64,000 bases of DNA. Origin: Pseudomonadota bacterium. Its GTDB lineage: Bacteria > Pseudomonadota > Alphaproteobacteria > Rhizobiales > Xanthobacteraceae. The DNA lies in NCBI GenBank assembly GCA_023435725.1, contig JAEYRD010000057.1, positions 1 to 64,000 of the forward strand, given 5' to 3'. Below the pieces are notes generated by a model. That model saw nothing but the letters and a program-made list of their open reading frames with translations. It was not told the origin of the DNA and did not search any database. The translations under genes and the position numbers were made by a program. Shown in pieces: positions 18,851-26,736 of this stretch; position 1 is the stretch's first letter, and each line of letters begins with the position of its first letter.

Positions 18851-19423
18851 ATGCCAGCCACCTCTTCGCAAAAACCCTATCGCGTCGGCCGCTCGAAAAC
18901 CGGGCTCGGCCTCTTCGCCACCAAACCGATCAAGAAGGGGACCCGGATCATCCGCTATTTCGGACCGATCCTGGATTCGCGGATTCCCGAGCAGGACGAG
19001 ATCGAGAACAAGTACCTGTTCGAGCTCAATGGCCGCTGGACCATCGATGGTTCGGCGCGCAAGAACCTCGCACGCTACATCAACCATTCCTGCCGGCCCA
19101 ATGCCGAGTCCGACGTCCGGCCCCGCGAGCGCAAGGTCTTCATCCGCGCCATCAAGAACATCGAGCCGGGTGACGAGATCAACTACGACTACGGCACCGA
19201 CTATTTCAAAGCCTATCTGAAGCCGATCGGCTGCAAGTGCGCCTCCTGCGAGAACAAGCGCAAGAAGCTGCGCGCCGAGGCGCGGGCCGAACGCGCCAAG
19301 GTGAAGGCGAGCACGGAGCGCAAGGCCAAGAAGGCGGGCGCGAAGGGCGTCAAAAAGAAGAAGCTCAACGGTAAGCACGTCAACGGCAACGCGGCAAACG
19401 GTACCGCTCGCAAATCTGCCTGA
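18851..19423 (+). CDS. SET-domain methyltransferase-like protein with lysine-rich tail
   Basis: From the ATG at 18851 (an ATG at 18800 would add 17 residues) the protein has 190 residues. It shows the SET-domain hallmarks: GLGLFATKPIKKGTRI, the NHSCRPNAE motif (knot; about residues 79-87), GDEINYDYGTDYF with the catalytic Tyr, and a post-SET Cys cluster IGCKCASC. SET proteins transfer methyl groups to lysine side chains, mostly in eukaryotes. The C-terminal 50 residues are a Lys/Ala-rich, histone-H1-like tail (KAKKAGAKGVKKKKLNGK). Bacterial SET proteins occur in various lineages; the substrate is unknown. Confidence 0.82.
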   Translation: MPATSSQKPYRVGRSKTGLGLFATKPIKKGTRIIRYFGPILDSRIPEQDEIENKYLFELNGRWTIDGSARKNLARYINHSCRPNAESDVRPRERKVFIRAIKNIEPGDEINYDYGTDYFKAYLKPIGCKCASCENKRKKLRAEARAERAKVKASTERKAKKAGAKGVKKKKLNGKHVNGNAANGTARKSA

Positions 19424-19431
19424 GCTGACTT

Positions 19432-19725
19432 CTAGCTACCAGATCTACGGGCCGATCCCGGCAAGGACGAGCCTTCGAAGGCGATCGACGAGCGCTGGAT
19501 GATCTCACCGGTCTTGTCGTCGATGACGACGCGGAAGCGCCGATGCCCGGACAGGAAGCTCAGGCGGTGCCGTCCGGCATCAGTGCCGGTTCCCCGTTCG
19601 GCGATTCCGGTGATCCTGCCTGCACGCATCTCCTCGCGCAGCGAGTTCAGTGAAACGCGCAGACCCTCGGCGACGATGGCTGCATCGATCTGAAAGGCGT
19701 CGTTCTTGAGCTGGACGGATTTCAC
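19432..19725 (-). CDS. DUF6522-type small protein
   Basis: From a GTG at 19723-19725 the protein has 97 residues (VKSVQLKNDAFQIDAAIVAE then GLRVSLNSLREEMRAGRITG, and GRHRLSFLSGHRRFRVVIDD). This matches the DUF6522 pattern I recall: an N-terminal beta/helix part and a C-terminal SxHRRFRxxID-like strand. Function is unknown. It lies 28 bases downstream of the Rrf2-type gene in the same direction, so the two are probably co-transcribed and possibly linked to nitrosative or redox stress. Confidence 0.65.
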   Translation of the reverse strand: MKSVQLKNDAFQIDAAIVAEGLRVSLNSLREEMRAGRITGIAERGTGTDAGRHRLSFLSGHRRFRVVIDDKTGEIIQRSSIAFEGSSLPGSARRSGS

Positions 19726-19753
19726 GATTGCACCTTCTGCTTGCTGGACCGGA

Positions 19754-20185
19754 TCATGCCGCCGCGGGGCTGCGCCGTGGCCGTGCGGGGTAGGCACACT
19801 CTGCGAGCGTCGTGCCGTCGAGTTCACGCATGAAGGCTTCGCGCGCAGCCGCGAGTTTCGACTTCAGCCGGCAGCGCGGGGTGAGCACGCAGGCGCCGCC
19901 ATCGTCGCGAAAACACTCGACGAGCGAATGGGGGCCTTCCAGCGCGCGTACGACCTCGCCCAACGTGATCGTTTCGGCGGGCCGGGCGAGGGTGAAGCCG
20001 CCGCCTGCGCCGCGCTGGGTGGCAATGAAACCGAAGCCTGCGAGGTCGCGCACCACTTTGGCGAGGTGATTGCGGGAAATGCCGAACTCGGCGGCGATCT
20101 CGTTGGTCGCGAACGATCGCGCAGGCTCTCCTGCGAGACGCATGAGTGCGCGCAGCGCAAAATCCGTGAACGATGTCAGGCGCAT
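19754..20185 (-). CDS. Rrf2-family regulator, NsrR-like
   Basis: A 143-residue protein (start ATG at 20183-20185, chosen because it begins the family's MRLTSFTDFALRALMRLA). It has the Rrf2 winged helix (IAAEFGISRNHLAKVVRDLA then FIATQRGAGGGFTLAR) and three Cys at 91, 99 and 105 (spacing C-x7-C-x5-C), as in the iron-sulfur NsrR repressors that sense nitric oxide (published members have C-x5-C-x5-C). It is divergent from the truncated haemoglobin gene and a matching palindrome lies in between. A redox or NO sensor is the likely role; IscR-like sensing is the alternative. Confidence 0.85.
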   Translation of the reverse strand: MRLTSFTDFALRALMRLAGEPARSFATNEIAAEFGISRNHLAKVVRDLAGFGFIATQRGAGGGFTLARPAETITLGEVVRALEGPHSLVECFRDDGGACVLTPRCRLKSKLAAAREAFMRELDGTTLAECAYPARPRRSPAAA

Positions 20186-20228
20186 GAGACCCTCGGCAAG
20201 ATTCGCTTGCAAATCCTCTATAGCGCTA

Positions 20229-20255
20229 TAAATAGGTATTTGAAATGCATATTTA
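20229..20255. promoter_or_regulatory. NsrR/Rrf2-type operator in divergent promoter
   Basis: The arms TAAATAGGTATTT (20229-20241) and AAATGCATATTTA (20243-20255) surround a single G. As reverse complements they match in 11 of 13 positions. The core ATTT-G-AAAT with flanking TGCAT resembles NsrR sites. It sits 12 bases before the GTG of the haemoglobin gene, in the position expected of a repressor site. Confidence 0.7.
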
Positions 20256-20266
20256 AGGAGGAGGTC

Positions 20267-20728
20267 GTGACGGGAGCGGAACGGCGCGAGCAAATCACGG
20301 CGGAGATCTGGGAGCGGACCGGGATAACGGAAGCGATGATTGAGCGTCTGGTGCACGCCTTCTATGCGAAGGTCCGTGAGGACTCCGTGCTGGCGCCGAT
20401 CTTTGAAGCCCGCATTCACGACTGGGAGCCGCATCTGCAGCAGATGTGTGCTTTCTGGTCCTCGGTCGCGCTGATGTCGGGCCGCTATCATGGAACGCCG
20501 ATGGTCAAGCACATGCCGCTGCCGGTCGATGCCGAGCACTTCGACCGATGGCTCGCATTGTTCGAGACGACAGCCCGCGAACTATGTCCGCCCGAAGCCG
20601 AGGCTCATTTCGTCGAACGGGCGCGGCGGATTGCAACAAGCCTCGAACTCGGCATCGCCACCGGGACAGGCGTCTTTCTAGGGCGCGGCGAAAGGTTTCG
20701 ACGACAGCAGGCAGGAGGTCACCAATGA
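20267..20728 (+). CDS. Group III truncated haemoglobin
   Basis: From a GTG at 20267 preceded by AAGGAGGAG, the protein has 153 residues. It fits group III truncated haemoglobins: the N-terminal helix with TEAMIERLVHAFYAKVREDS, then APIFEARIHDWEPHLQQMCA and FWSSVALMSGRYHGTPM, and a C-terminal EHFDRWLALFETTARELCPP, the hallmark of the family. Such globins bind haem and often deal with nitric oxide or low oxygen. It is transcribed with the 44-residue membrane protein (ATGA overlap) and probably controlled by the divergent Rrf2 regulator. Confidence 0.88.
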   Translation: MTGAERREQITAEIWERTGITEAMIERLVHAFYAKVREDSVLAPIFEARIHDWEPHLQQMCAFWSSVALMSGRYHGTPMVKHMPLPVDAEHFDRWLALFETTARELCPPEAEAHFVERARRIATSLELGIATGTGVFLGRGERFRRQQAGGHQ

Positions 20729-20859
20729 TGCACCGGACACAGGCCGTAACGAGCAAGGACGCCGCCAACCCTTATTCCGGCAGCAGCCTTGTGCCGATGC
20801 TCATCGTCGGTTTGGTGCTCACGCTGGTTGGAATGATTGCCGCAGTTGTACTGAGTTGA
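20725..20859 (+). CDS. 44-residue single-span membrane protein
   Basis: The ATG at 20725 overlaps the stop of the haemoglobin gene (ATGA), with AGGAGGT just upstream. The 44-residue product has a hydrophilic N-terminus and one membrane segment (LVPMLIVGLVLTLVGMIAAV). The overlap and ribosome site argue for a true gene coupled to the globin. No family is known to me; it may anchor or assist the globin at the membrane. Confidence 0.65.
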   Translation: MMHRTQAVTSKDAANPYSGSSLVPMLIVGLVLTLVGMIAAVVLS

Positions 20860-20919
20860 CGCAATGCCGCCCTGCTGGGCCGGGCGGTCACTTCCGACAA
20901 AAGAGGGTGGCGATCGTCG

Positions 20920-21318
20920 TTACGCGGTCACTGCGCTGCCGCTTTTGCGCAATCCCACATATTGCAGCTCCGCGAACACGCCAGTGGCGATCGCCTGCGC
21001 GACGACCATGAGCTCGCCGAGAAGATTAGGCGACACCGCGTCCGAGAACAGTAGGGTGATGCTCGCGAGCGTCCATGCGGCGTTGCCGGACACCACCAGC
21101 ATGACCAGCACCTTCGGCACCGCGCTGCGGGAGGCCAGCCAGCCAACCAGCGCGGTGTAGGCGATCAGGAACAGGCCGGTCTCGCGCAACAGGGCCTCCG
21201 GCAGGTCGAAGAGCGCGGCAAATGCGCCGGCACCAAAGGTGAAACCCAGCGCCGCGACGCCGCTGAACACGGCATCGGCAAGCAGCGCGCGGCGCAGGAA
21301 CGTGGAGGCGTCAATCAT
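20920..21318 (-). CDS. Four-span membrane protein, hypothetical
   Basis: The 132-residue protein has about four hydrophobic segments (e.g. ALLADAVFSGVAALGFTFGA, GLFLIAYTALVGWLASR, VLVMLVVSGNAAWTLASITL). An AAGGAG ribosome site lies eight bases before the ATG. No function is recognised. It follows the small gene at 21349 in the same direction. Confidence 0.65.
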   Translation of the reverse strand: MIDASTFLRRALLADAVFSGVAALGFTFGAGAFAALFDLPEALLRETGLFLIAYTALVGWLASRSAVPKVLVMLVVSGNAAWTLASITLLFSDAVSPNLLGELMVVAQAIATGVFAELQYVGLRKSGSAVTA

Positions 21319-21348
21319 CGTCTTTCTCCTTGGTTGGACGTCTGGGGA

Positions 21349-21579
21349 TCAGGACAGGGGGCGCCACCAGACGCGGAGCAGGCGCGCGAGGCGGAACGGG
21401 CACAGGCTCTTGCCGACGCTGTGCTCGAACGTCACGACCTGCGCGATGACGTAGTCGCCGGTCGAGTGCACGAGCGGTTCCGGCATGCTGAGGCTGCGCG
21501 CCAGCATTCTGGCGCCGAACTTCAGGCTCCAGGGCAGAAGGCGGTCAGCGACGGTCCGGTAGAGCAGCAGCCCGATCAT
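21349..21579 (-). CDS. Small hypothetical protein
   Basis: From the ATG at 21577-21579, chosen because AGGAG stands six bases before it, the frame codes for 76 residues beginning MIGLLLYRTVADRLLPWSLK. It has one weak hydrophobic part and a basic C-terminus (RLARLLRVWWRPLS). No family is recognised. It is 30 bases upstream of the membrane protein gene. Confidence 0.45.
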   Translation of the reverse strand: MIGLLLYRTVADRLLPWSLKFGARMLARSLSMPEPLVHSTGDYVIAQVVTFEHSVGKSLCPFRLARLLRVWWRPLS

Positions 21580-21725
21580 GGTCATCTCCTGTTGCGACCG
21601 AAGATGCGCGCGCCCAAGGCCCAATTCGATTACCTCGCGGGTAAGACAGGGCCCTATTCATGATCGTCTAAGACGCTCGCAACGAGAAAAAGCAGCAGAA
21701 CCCCCGAGCAGATCGGGACCGATGT

Positions 21726-22167
21726 TGACTGCGGTGCCGTCCTACCGAAGTTTAAGAACGGTGCGTGGAACGCCACCAAGATCTCCGACGTGACTGGCGA
21801 TCGTCTCTATCTCTTGATCACGCCGGACCTGAACAGGCCCGGAAGGGCCGGCTCCAAACTCTGGCAGATGGCTCATCGCTTTCACGGCACGCAGAAGACC
21901 TACTCCATCGGGGCCTACGGCAACGATGGCACCGTCTTGCTCGCCATGGCCCACCAAGAACGGGACGCCGCAAAGGCTCTGCTCGCACAAGATCCGCCGA
22001 TCTGTCCCTCGATCGAAAAGCGATTCGACCGGCATCGCCAGGCAGTTGCGCGCCGCTTCGGCGTATGGGTCGATGAATGGCTCGCGGAGAAGAGGATCGA
22101 GAAGATCAAGCGCGGCAGGCTTGTCACCATGCGCAGCCCCGAACCATCGCGCCTACTCGAAAGATGA
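21726..22167 (+). pseudogene. Decayed phage-type tyrosine integrase, N-terminal part only
   Basis: The frame from 21790 gives DRLYLLITPDLNRPGRAGSK then LWQMAHRFHGTQKTYSIGAY and AAKALLAQDPPICPSIEKRF. This resembles the N-terminal Arm-DNA-binding domain of phage-type integrases (DxxGLYLLVTPxGxKLWRxxYR, then KxLSLGAYP and ARxLLAxGxDP). Residues before the ATG (about 21726-21789, KFKNGAW-like) seem to continue the domain in another frame. The core-binding and catalytic domains are missing, so it is a remnant of an integrated element. It marks the change from repeat-rich core-like DNA to the catabolic region. Confidence 0.6.
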
Positions 22168-22548
22168 GCCGGAAAGGTCCTTTGCGCCCATTCATTCAAT
22201 CACAGCGCTCGCTCGTCGTTCTAGTGAAAGCAAAGAAAGCGTGGAGCATGATGGAGCTCGTATCTCTCTGTCTTTCCGCGTCGGGTCCGCACGGATACTC
22301 ATCGGATGCTCGACGACTTGGCGTGCAGTGTCGTTCTGTCTCCGGTGATTACTTCAACGTAGTCGTCGATCGGGTCGATTAGCGGTCGCGGATATGCGAT
22401 TGCCAAATTGCGTCAAAACCGCGCGCGAAGCAGAGTATGCCGCTTGCTTGAGCAGATTTGCTACAGGCCGATATGAATTGCGGCAATTTCCGCTGCAATA
22501 ACGCGCTTGACATCGCATTCGATCTCAACGACCGTAACACACGAGCGT
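22168..22548. other. Intergenic region upstream of the amide-operon leader
   Basis: About 380 bases lie between the integrase remnant and the hairpins of the amide-operon leader. No gene is supported. A TTGACA at 22507-22512 could be a -35 element, but I see no -10 at the right spacing. A hairpin around 22473-22500 (ATTGC and GCAAT flanking GCGG and CCGC) may belong to the leader RNA. Confidence 0.4.
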
Positions 22549-22564
22549 CGGGCAAGGCCGCCCG
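22549..22564 (+). promoter_or_regulatory. Candidate ANTAR-recognition hairpin in amide-operon leader
   Basis: A five-base stem (CGGGC with GCCCG) encloses the hexaloop AAGGCC, which has A at loop position 1 and G at position 4. These are the key features of RNA hairpins bound by ANTAR proteins. It lies about 65 bases before the leader terminator and the cognate ANTAR-type gene is second in the operon. A second hexaloop of the same type was not convincingly found. Confidence 0.5.
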
Positions 22565-22629
22565 TCAACGCAGTAAGTTCAAACCATTTCCAACGCCACG
22601 CGCAAGCGCGTGTTCGGTTGGCGGCGAGG

Positions 22630-22668
22630 GCGCCCTCGGCTTCACAGCCGGCGGGCGCTTTTTTGTTT
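22630..22668 (+). terminator. Leader rho-independent terminator before amiC
   Basis: The GC-rich stem GCGCCC-T-CGGCT pairs with AGCCG-GC-GGGCGC around a TCAC loop and is followed by TTTTTTGTTTT. It stands 11 bases before the amiC-like start, so transcription would end here unless antiterminated. An ANTAR-type antiterminator is encoded in the same operon. Confidence 0.85.
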
Positions 22669-22679
22669 TGGATCGAGTG

Positions 22680-23840
22680 ATGACACGAAGGCATTATCGG
22701 ATCGGCGTGATGTTCTCGACGACGGGCTCCTACAGCGTTGTCGCGCGTTCGATTCTCAACGGCGCGCTGCTCGCGTTTCAGGAGGTCAATGCAAGCAGCT
22801 CCGACATCGAGCTGGAGCCGGTCGTGGTCAATCCGTCCGGCGACCTCGCGCGCTATCGTGCGCTCAGCCTCGAACTCCTCGGTTCCGGGATCCGCCAGGT
22901 GGTCGGCTGCTACACCTCGTCGAGCCGCAAGGAGGTGATCCCGTGTTTCGAGAAGTTCGACGGGCTGTTGTGGTATCCGTCTCACTACGAGGGGTTCGAA
23001 AGCTCCGATAACGTCATCTACACCGGCGCGGCACCCAACCAGCACGTGCTGCCGCTCGTCGACTATCTGGCATCCCGGGTAGGCTCGCGCGCCTTCTGCA
23101 TCGGCTCCAACTACATCTGGGCTTGGGAGAACAACCGCATCTTCCGCGAGGCGCTGATAGCGCGCGGCGGCACCGTGCTCGCCGAACGCTATCTCTCGGT
23201 TGGCGATACCGAGGTCGACCAAGTCATTGCGGCGATCATCGAGCAGAGGCCGGATTTCGTCTTCAATAATCTGATCGGCACCAGTGCCTATGCGTTCTTT
23301 CGAGCGTTCCGGGCTGCCTGCCGCGCGCGCGGTATCGATCAGGCCGCGGAAATCCCGGTTGCGAGCTGCACGCTGTCGGAGCCGGAACTACCGGAGATCG
23401 GGCCCGATGCGGTCGACGGACATCTGTCGTCGAGCGTCTATTTCTCGTCATTGAGTTCGCCGGAGAATGCCGCCTTCATCGATGCTTATACGCAAGCCTT
23501 TCCGGACGGACCGGTCTCGTCGGCGGACGCCGAGTCGTCCTACATCGCCGTCAAGTTGCTCGCGGCGGCGTTGTCTCAGGCCGGGGCCGACGATGCGCGC
23601 ACGGTGCGTGCTGCCGTGGCCGATCAGCGGCTTCGCGCTCCGCAAGGGGAGGTCCGTATCGACCGGCAGACCTTTCACGCCTGGCTCACGCCGCGGATCG
23701 GCCGCTCGGCCGCCAACGGACAGTTTGAAGTCCTGCTGGAGTCTCGCGAGCCGATCGCGCCGGATCCCTATCTCGTCCAGTCGTCGCCGCGCTTTGCCAG
23801 CGCAATGCGCTCTCCGCTGTTGAAGGTGGTGCAATCATGA
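22680..23840 (+). CDS. amiC: AmiC-like amide-sensing negative regulator
   Basis: From the ATG at 22680 the protein has 386 residues and no signal peptide, unlike the periplasmic relative encoded downstream. It shows the type I periplasmic-binding fold typical of AmiC (RIGVMFSTTGSYSVVARSIL, LWYPSHYEGFESSDNVIYTG, SNYIWAWENNRIFREAL, AEIPVASCTLSEPELPEIG). In Pseudomonas, AmiC binds small amides and releases AmiR when they are present. The next gene overlaps its stop (ATGA), so the sensor and antiterminator are produced together. A transporter-like binding role is the alternative, but the lack of an export signal and the neighbour argue against it. Confidence 0.86.
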   Translation: MTRRHYRIGVMFSTTGSYSVVARSILNGALLAFQEVNASSSDIELEPVVVNPSGDLARYRALSLELLGSGIRQVVGCYTSSSRKEVIPCFEKFDGLLWYPSHYEGFESSDNVIYTGAAPNQHVLPLVDYLASRVGSRAFCIGSNYIWAWENNRIFREALIARGGTVLAERYLSVGDTEVDQVIAAIIEQRPDFVFNNLIGTSAYAFFRAFRAACRARGIDQAAEIPVASCTLSEPELPEIGPDAVDGHLSSSVYFSSLSSPENAAFIDAYTQAFPDGPVSSADAESSYIAVKLLAAALSQAGADDARTVRAAVADQRLRAPQGEVRIDRQTFHAWLTPRIGRSAANGQFEVLLESREPIAPDPYLVQSSPRFASAMRSPLLKVVQS

Positions 23841-24502
23841 GCTTTCGACTGCTACAGAACTTCAAAGGCGGCCGTGCCATCGTCGTGACGCGGCGAGGCG
23901 GATGGGAGAGCACGCTCGAAGCGACGCTCGCAAAACTCGGAGTCTCTACCGAATATCCGGAGATCATCGATGGCCGCGCGCGGATCGATGTCGCAAGCCT
24001 CCAGGCCGACCGCGACATCCTGTTTGTCGACGGCGATCTCGAAGGCGCCGTCGCGATCGAGGTCCATCCGGCCTCGCGGTTGCCGCCGGTGCCCGTGATC
24101 GGCCTCGTCGGCGTCGAGGCGCCGAGCCGGCTGAAGGCGCTCGTCAATCTCGGTGCGACCTCGTTCCTGCGCAAGCCGGTGCATGGCGGCGCGGTCTACA
24201 CTTCATTGTTCATGGGCATCAACCAGTTCCTGCTACGCGCCGAAATGAGCGAACGCTTGCAGGACCTCGAGGAACGCCGACGCGGCCGCCGTGCGGTGAT
24301 CCGGGCCGTGATCCTGCTGATGCAGCAGGGCGGCCTCGACGAGGAGAGTGCCTATTCCCAGCTCCGTCGCGAAAGCATGCGCGCGCGGCAGAACATGGAA
24401 CTCTACTGCGAGGAGTTTCTAAGCAAGCGGGCGAAGCCGCCCGACACGACTGGCCGCACGACCGGCATCATGCTGCAAGGCGGCAACAAGCAAGCCATCT
24501 AG
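23837..24502 (+). CDS. amiR: AmiR-like ANTAR antitermination regulator
   Basis: The 221-residue protein has an N-terminal pseudo-receiver (RAIVVTRRGGWESTLEATLA, then VPVIGLVGVEAPSRLKALVN and GATSFLRKPVHGGAVYTSL) and a coiled linker (SERLQDLEERRRGRRAVIRA). It ends in an ANTAR three-helix domain (VILLMQQGGLDEESAYSQLR then RESMRARQNMELYCEEFLSK). AmiR proteins bind leader RNA and prevent termination. It starts inside the amiC stop codon. The leader terminator at 22630 is the natural target. It precedes the importer by ten bases. Confidence 0.88.
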   Translation: MSFRLLQNFKGGRAIVVTRRGGWESTLEATLAKLGVSTEYPEIIDGRARIDVASLQADRDILFVDGDLEGAVAIEVHPASRLPPVPVIGLVGVEAPSRLKALVNLGATSFLRKPVHGGAVYTSLFMGINQFLLRAEMSERLQDLEERRRGRRAVIRAVILLMQQGGLDEESAYSQLRRESMRARQNMELYCEEFLSKRAKPPDTTGRTTGIMLQGGNKQAI

Positions 24503-24512
24503 GAGACGCAAA

Positions 24513-25754
24513 ATGAGCAAGTCTGTATTGCGGGGGCTGCGTGCCGCAGCCCTCACGGGGACGCTTGTCCTCGGATCAACTCTGGCACTGGCGGCGGAGA
24601 ACCCGATCAAGCTCGGTGTGCTGGAGGATCAGTCCGGTGACTTCGCCGCGGCGACGATCGGCAAGGTCCACGCCATTCAGCTCGCCGCGGACGAGATCAA
24701 CAAGGCCGGTGGCATCATGGGCCGGCCGCTCGAGCTCGTCCCCTACGACACTCAGTCCGATAACACGCGCTACCAGGAGTTCATGCGCCGCGTGCTCCAG
24801 CGCGACAAGGTCGACGTGGTGTTCGCCGGATTCTCCTCGGCCTCGCGCGAGGCGTACCGCCCGATCGTCGACCAGTTCAACGGCTTCGCCTTCTACAACA
24901 ACCAGTATGAAGGCGGCGTCTGCGACGGCCACATGATCGTCACCGGCGCGGTGCCGGAGCAGCAGTTCTCGACGCTTATTCCCTACATGATGGAGAAGTA
25001 CGGAAAGAACGTCTACACGCTCGCTGCGGACTACAATTTCGGCCAGATCTCGGCGGAATGGGTGCGCAAGATCGTCAAGGAGAACGGCGGCAAGATGGCC
25101 GGCGAGGAGTTCATTCCGCTCGGCGTATCGCAGTTCTGTCAGAGCATCCAGAACATCCAGAAGGCCAAGCCCGACTTCGTGGTGACCCTGCTGGTCGGCA
25201 CCGCACAGGCCTCATATTACGAGCAGGCGGCCTCCGCCAACGTCAACCTGCCGATGGCATCCTCCGTCAATGTCGGCCAGGGCTACGAGCACAAGCGCTT
25301 CAAGCCGCCGAGCCTGAAGGACATGTACGTCACGACCAACTACATCGAGGAGATCGACTCCCCTAAGAGCAAGGATTTCTACGCCAAGTTCAAGGCAAAA
25401 TTCCCGAGCGAGCCCTATGTGAACCAGGAGGCGGAAAACTCCTATCTCGCGGTCTATCTCTACAAGCAGATGGTGGAGCGGGCGAAGTCGACCAAGCGCG
25501 AGGACATCCGCAAGGTGATCGCGATGGGCGACGTCTGCATGGACGCGCCGGAAGGCAAGGTCTGCATCGACCCGAAGAGCCAGCACATGTCGCACACGAT
25601 CTACCTCGCCAAGGTCGGTGCCGATCACTCGATCTCCTTCCCAAAGGTCTGGGAGGACATCAAGCCGTACTGGTTGGGTGAAGCCGGCTGCGATCTCACC
25701 AAGAAAGATCCGATGGCCCAGTACACGCCATCGAATCCCCCGCCGAAACCCTGA
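24513..25754 (+). CDS. ABC importer substrate-binding protein, urea/short-amide type
   Basis: A 413-residue periplasmic protein with signal peptide (AAALTGTLVLGSTLALA, cleaved before AENPIKLG). It has the type I binding fold of the UrtA/FmdD/AmiC group: KLGVLEDQSGDFAAATIGKV, FAFYNNQYEGGVCDGHMIVT, YNFGQISAEWVRKIV. The substrates of this group are urea and short amides. The neighbouring permeases, ATPases and formamidase point to formamide, urea or other small amides. A strong hairpin follows the gene and may keep its mRNA more abundant than that of the membrane parts. Confidence 0.88.
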   Translation: MSKSVLRGLRAAALTGTLVLGSTLALAAENPIKLGVLEDQSGDFAAATIGKVHAIQLAADEINKAGGIMGRPLELVPYDTQSDNTRYQEFMRRVLQRDKVDVVFAGFSSASREAYRPIVDQFNGFAFYNNQYEGGVCDGHMIVTGAVPEQQFSTLIPYMMEKYGKNVYTLAADYNFGQISAEWVRKIVKENGGKMAGEEFIPLGVSQFCQSIQNIQKAKPDFVVTLLVGTAQASYYEQAASANVNLPMASSVNVGQGYEHKRFKPPSLKDMYVTTNYIEEIDSPKSKDFYAKFKAKFPSEPYVNQEAENSYLAVYLYKQMVERAKSTKREDIRKVIAMGDVCMDAPEGKVCIDPKSQHMSHTIYLAKVGADHSISFPKVWEDIKPYWLGEAGCDLTKKDPMAQYTPSNPPPKP

Positions 25755-25763
25755 CCGGCGGCT

Positions 25764-25798
25764 GATCGCTCCGGCCCTTGCGGCGGGCCGGGGCGATC
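25764..25798 (+). promoter_or_regulatory. Intercistronic stem-loop after the amide-binding protein gene
   Basis: GATCGC-T-CCGGCCC pairs with GGGCCGG-G-GCGATC around the loop TTGCGGC, a 14-base-pair stem with one wobble. There is no U-run, so it is more likely an mRNA-stabilising or partial-stop structure than a full terminator. It lies in the gap between the binding-protein and permease genes. Confidence 0.7.
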
Positions 25799-25848
25799 AC
25801 GGACACCTGCGACGCGAGCGTCGCGTCTTCCCACATATTGGTTGGTTC

Positions 25849-26721
25849 ATGGACATCGCGACCCACGTCTTTTCGGCGCTCTATCAATTCGGCGACGCCT
25901 TCGCGTTCCTGGTGCTCTCGGCCTGCGGGCTCGCGGTAATATTCGGCATGATGGGCGTGATCAATCTAGCCCATGGCGAATTCATCATGTGCGGTGCCTA
26001 TGTCACGGCGGCGACCGTGCATGCCGGCCTGCCATTGCCGCTCGGGATTCTGGCGGGCACCGTGGTGTCGGCGCTGGTCGGTGTCGTGGTGGAACTCGCG
26101 GTCATCCGCCATCTCTATGATCGCCCGCTTGACACCATCGTCGCGACCTGGGGGCTCAGCCTCATCGCGACGCAAGGCACGCTGATCATGGTCGGCTCGA
26201 CCATGGCGGGGGTCGGCACACCGTTCGGGAGCTTTCAGGTCGGCGACTATTCCTATTCGGTCTACCGCATCGTGTTGTTCTGTGCCGCGCTCGGCGTGCT
26301 CGCCGCACTCTATGCGCTGTTCAACTGGACGCGCTTCGGCGTGCTGGCGCGCGCCACCATCCAGGTGCCGCATATGGCGGCTGCGCTCGGTGTCGATACG
26401 CGCCTGATTTACAGCCTCACCTTCGCCTGCGGCGCGGGGCTCGCCGGACTTGCCGGCGGGCTCTACGCGCCGACGATGACGCTGGTCCCGACCATGGGGG
26501 CGACCTTCATCATGGAAGCGTTCGTCACCGTGGTAATCGGCGGTGCCGACGTCTTCCTCGGCACGGCGCCGGCGGGCGGCGTGCTCGCGGTGGTCAAATC
26601 GGTGATGACGTCGTGGCAAGGACAGTTGTTCGGTCAGATCGGACTGCTGGTCGCCGTCATCATCGTGGTCCGGGTTCTGCCGAAAGGCATCTCCGGCTTC
26701 GTATTGCGCGAGCGGACCTGA
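25849..26721 (+). CDS. ABC importer permease, UrtB/LivH-like
   Basis: From the ATG at 25849 the protein has 290 residues and about eight membrane segments, with the family motif GLAVIFGMMGVINLAHGEFI and the cytoplasmic loop FGVLARATIQVPHMAAALGV that contacts the ATPase. It forms the membrane channel with the next permease. It is the third structural gene of the amide operon. Confidence 0.88.
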   Translation: MDIATHVFSALYQFGDAFAFLVLSACGLAVIFGMMGVINLAHGEFIMCGAYVTAATVHAGLPLPLGILAGTVVSALVGVVVELAVIRHLYDRPLDTIVATWGLSLIATQGTLIMVGSTMAGVGTPFGSFQVGDYSYSVYRIVLFCAALGVLAALYALFNWTRFGVLARATIQVPHMAAALGVDTRLIYSLTFACGAGLAGLAGGLYAPTMTLVPTMGATFIMEAFVTVVIGGADVFLGTAPAGGVLAVVKSVMTSWQGQLFGQIGLLVAVIIVVRVLPKGISGFVLRERT

Positions 26722-26736
26722 CGGAGTGATGGCATC

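Noticed and set aside
22597..22612. CACGCG-CAAG-CGCGTG hairpin as second ANTAR hexaloop
   Set aside because: The most stable form has a four-base loop, and the six-base alternative starts with G instead of A.
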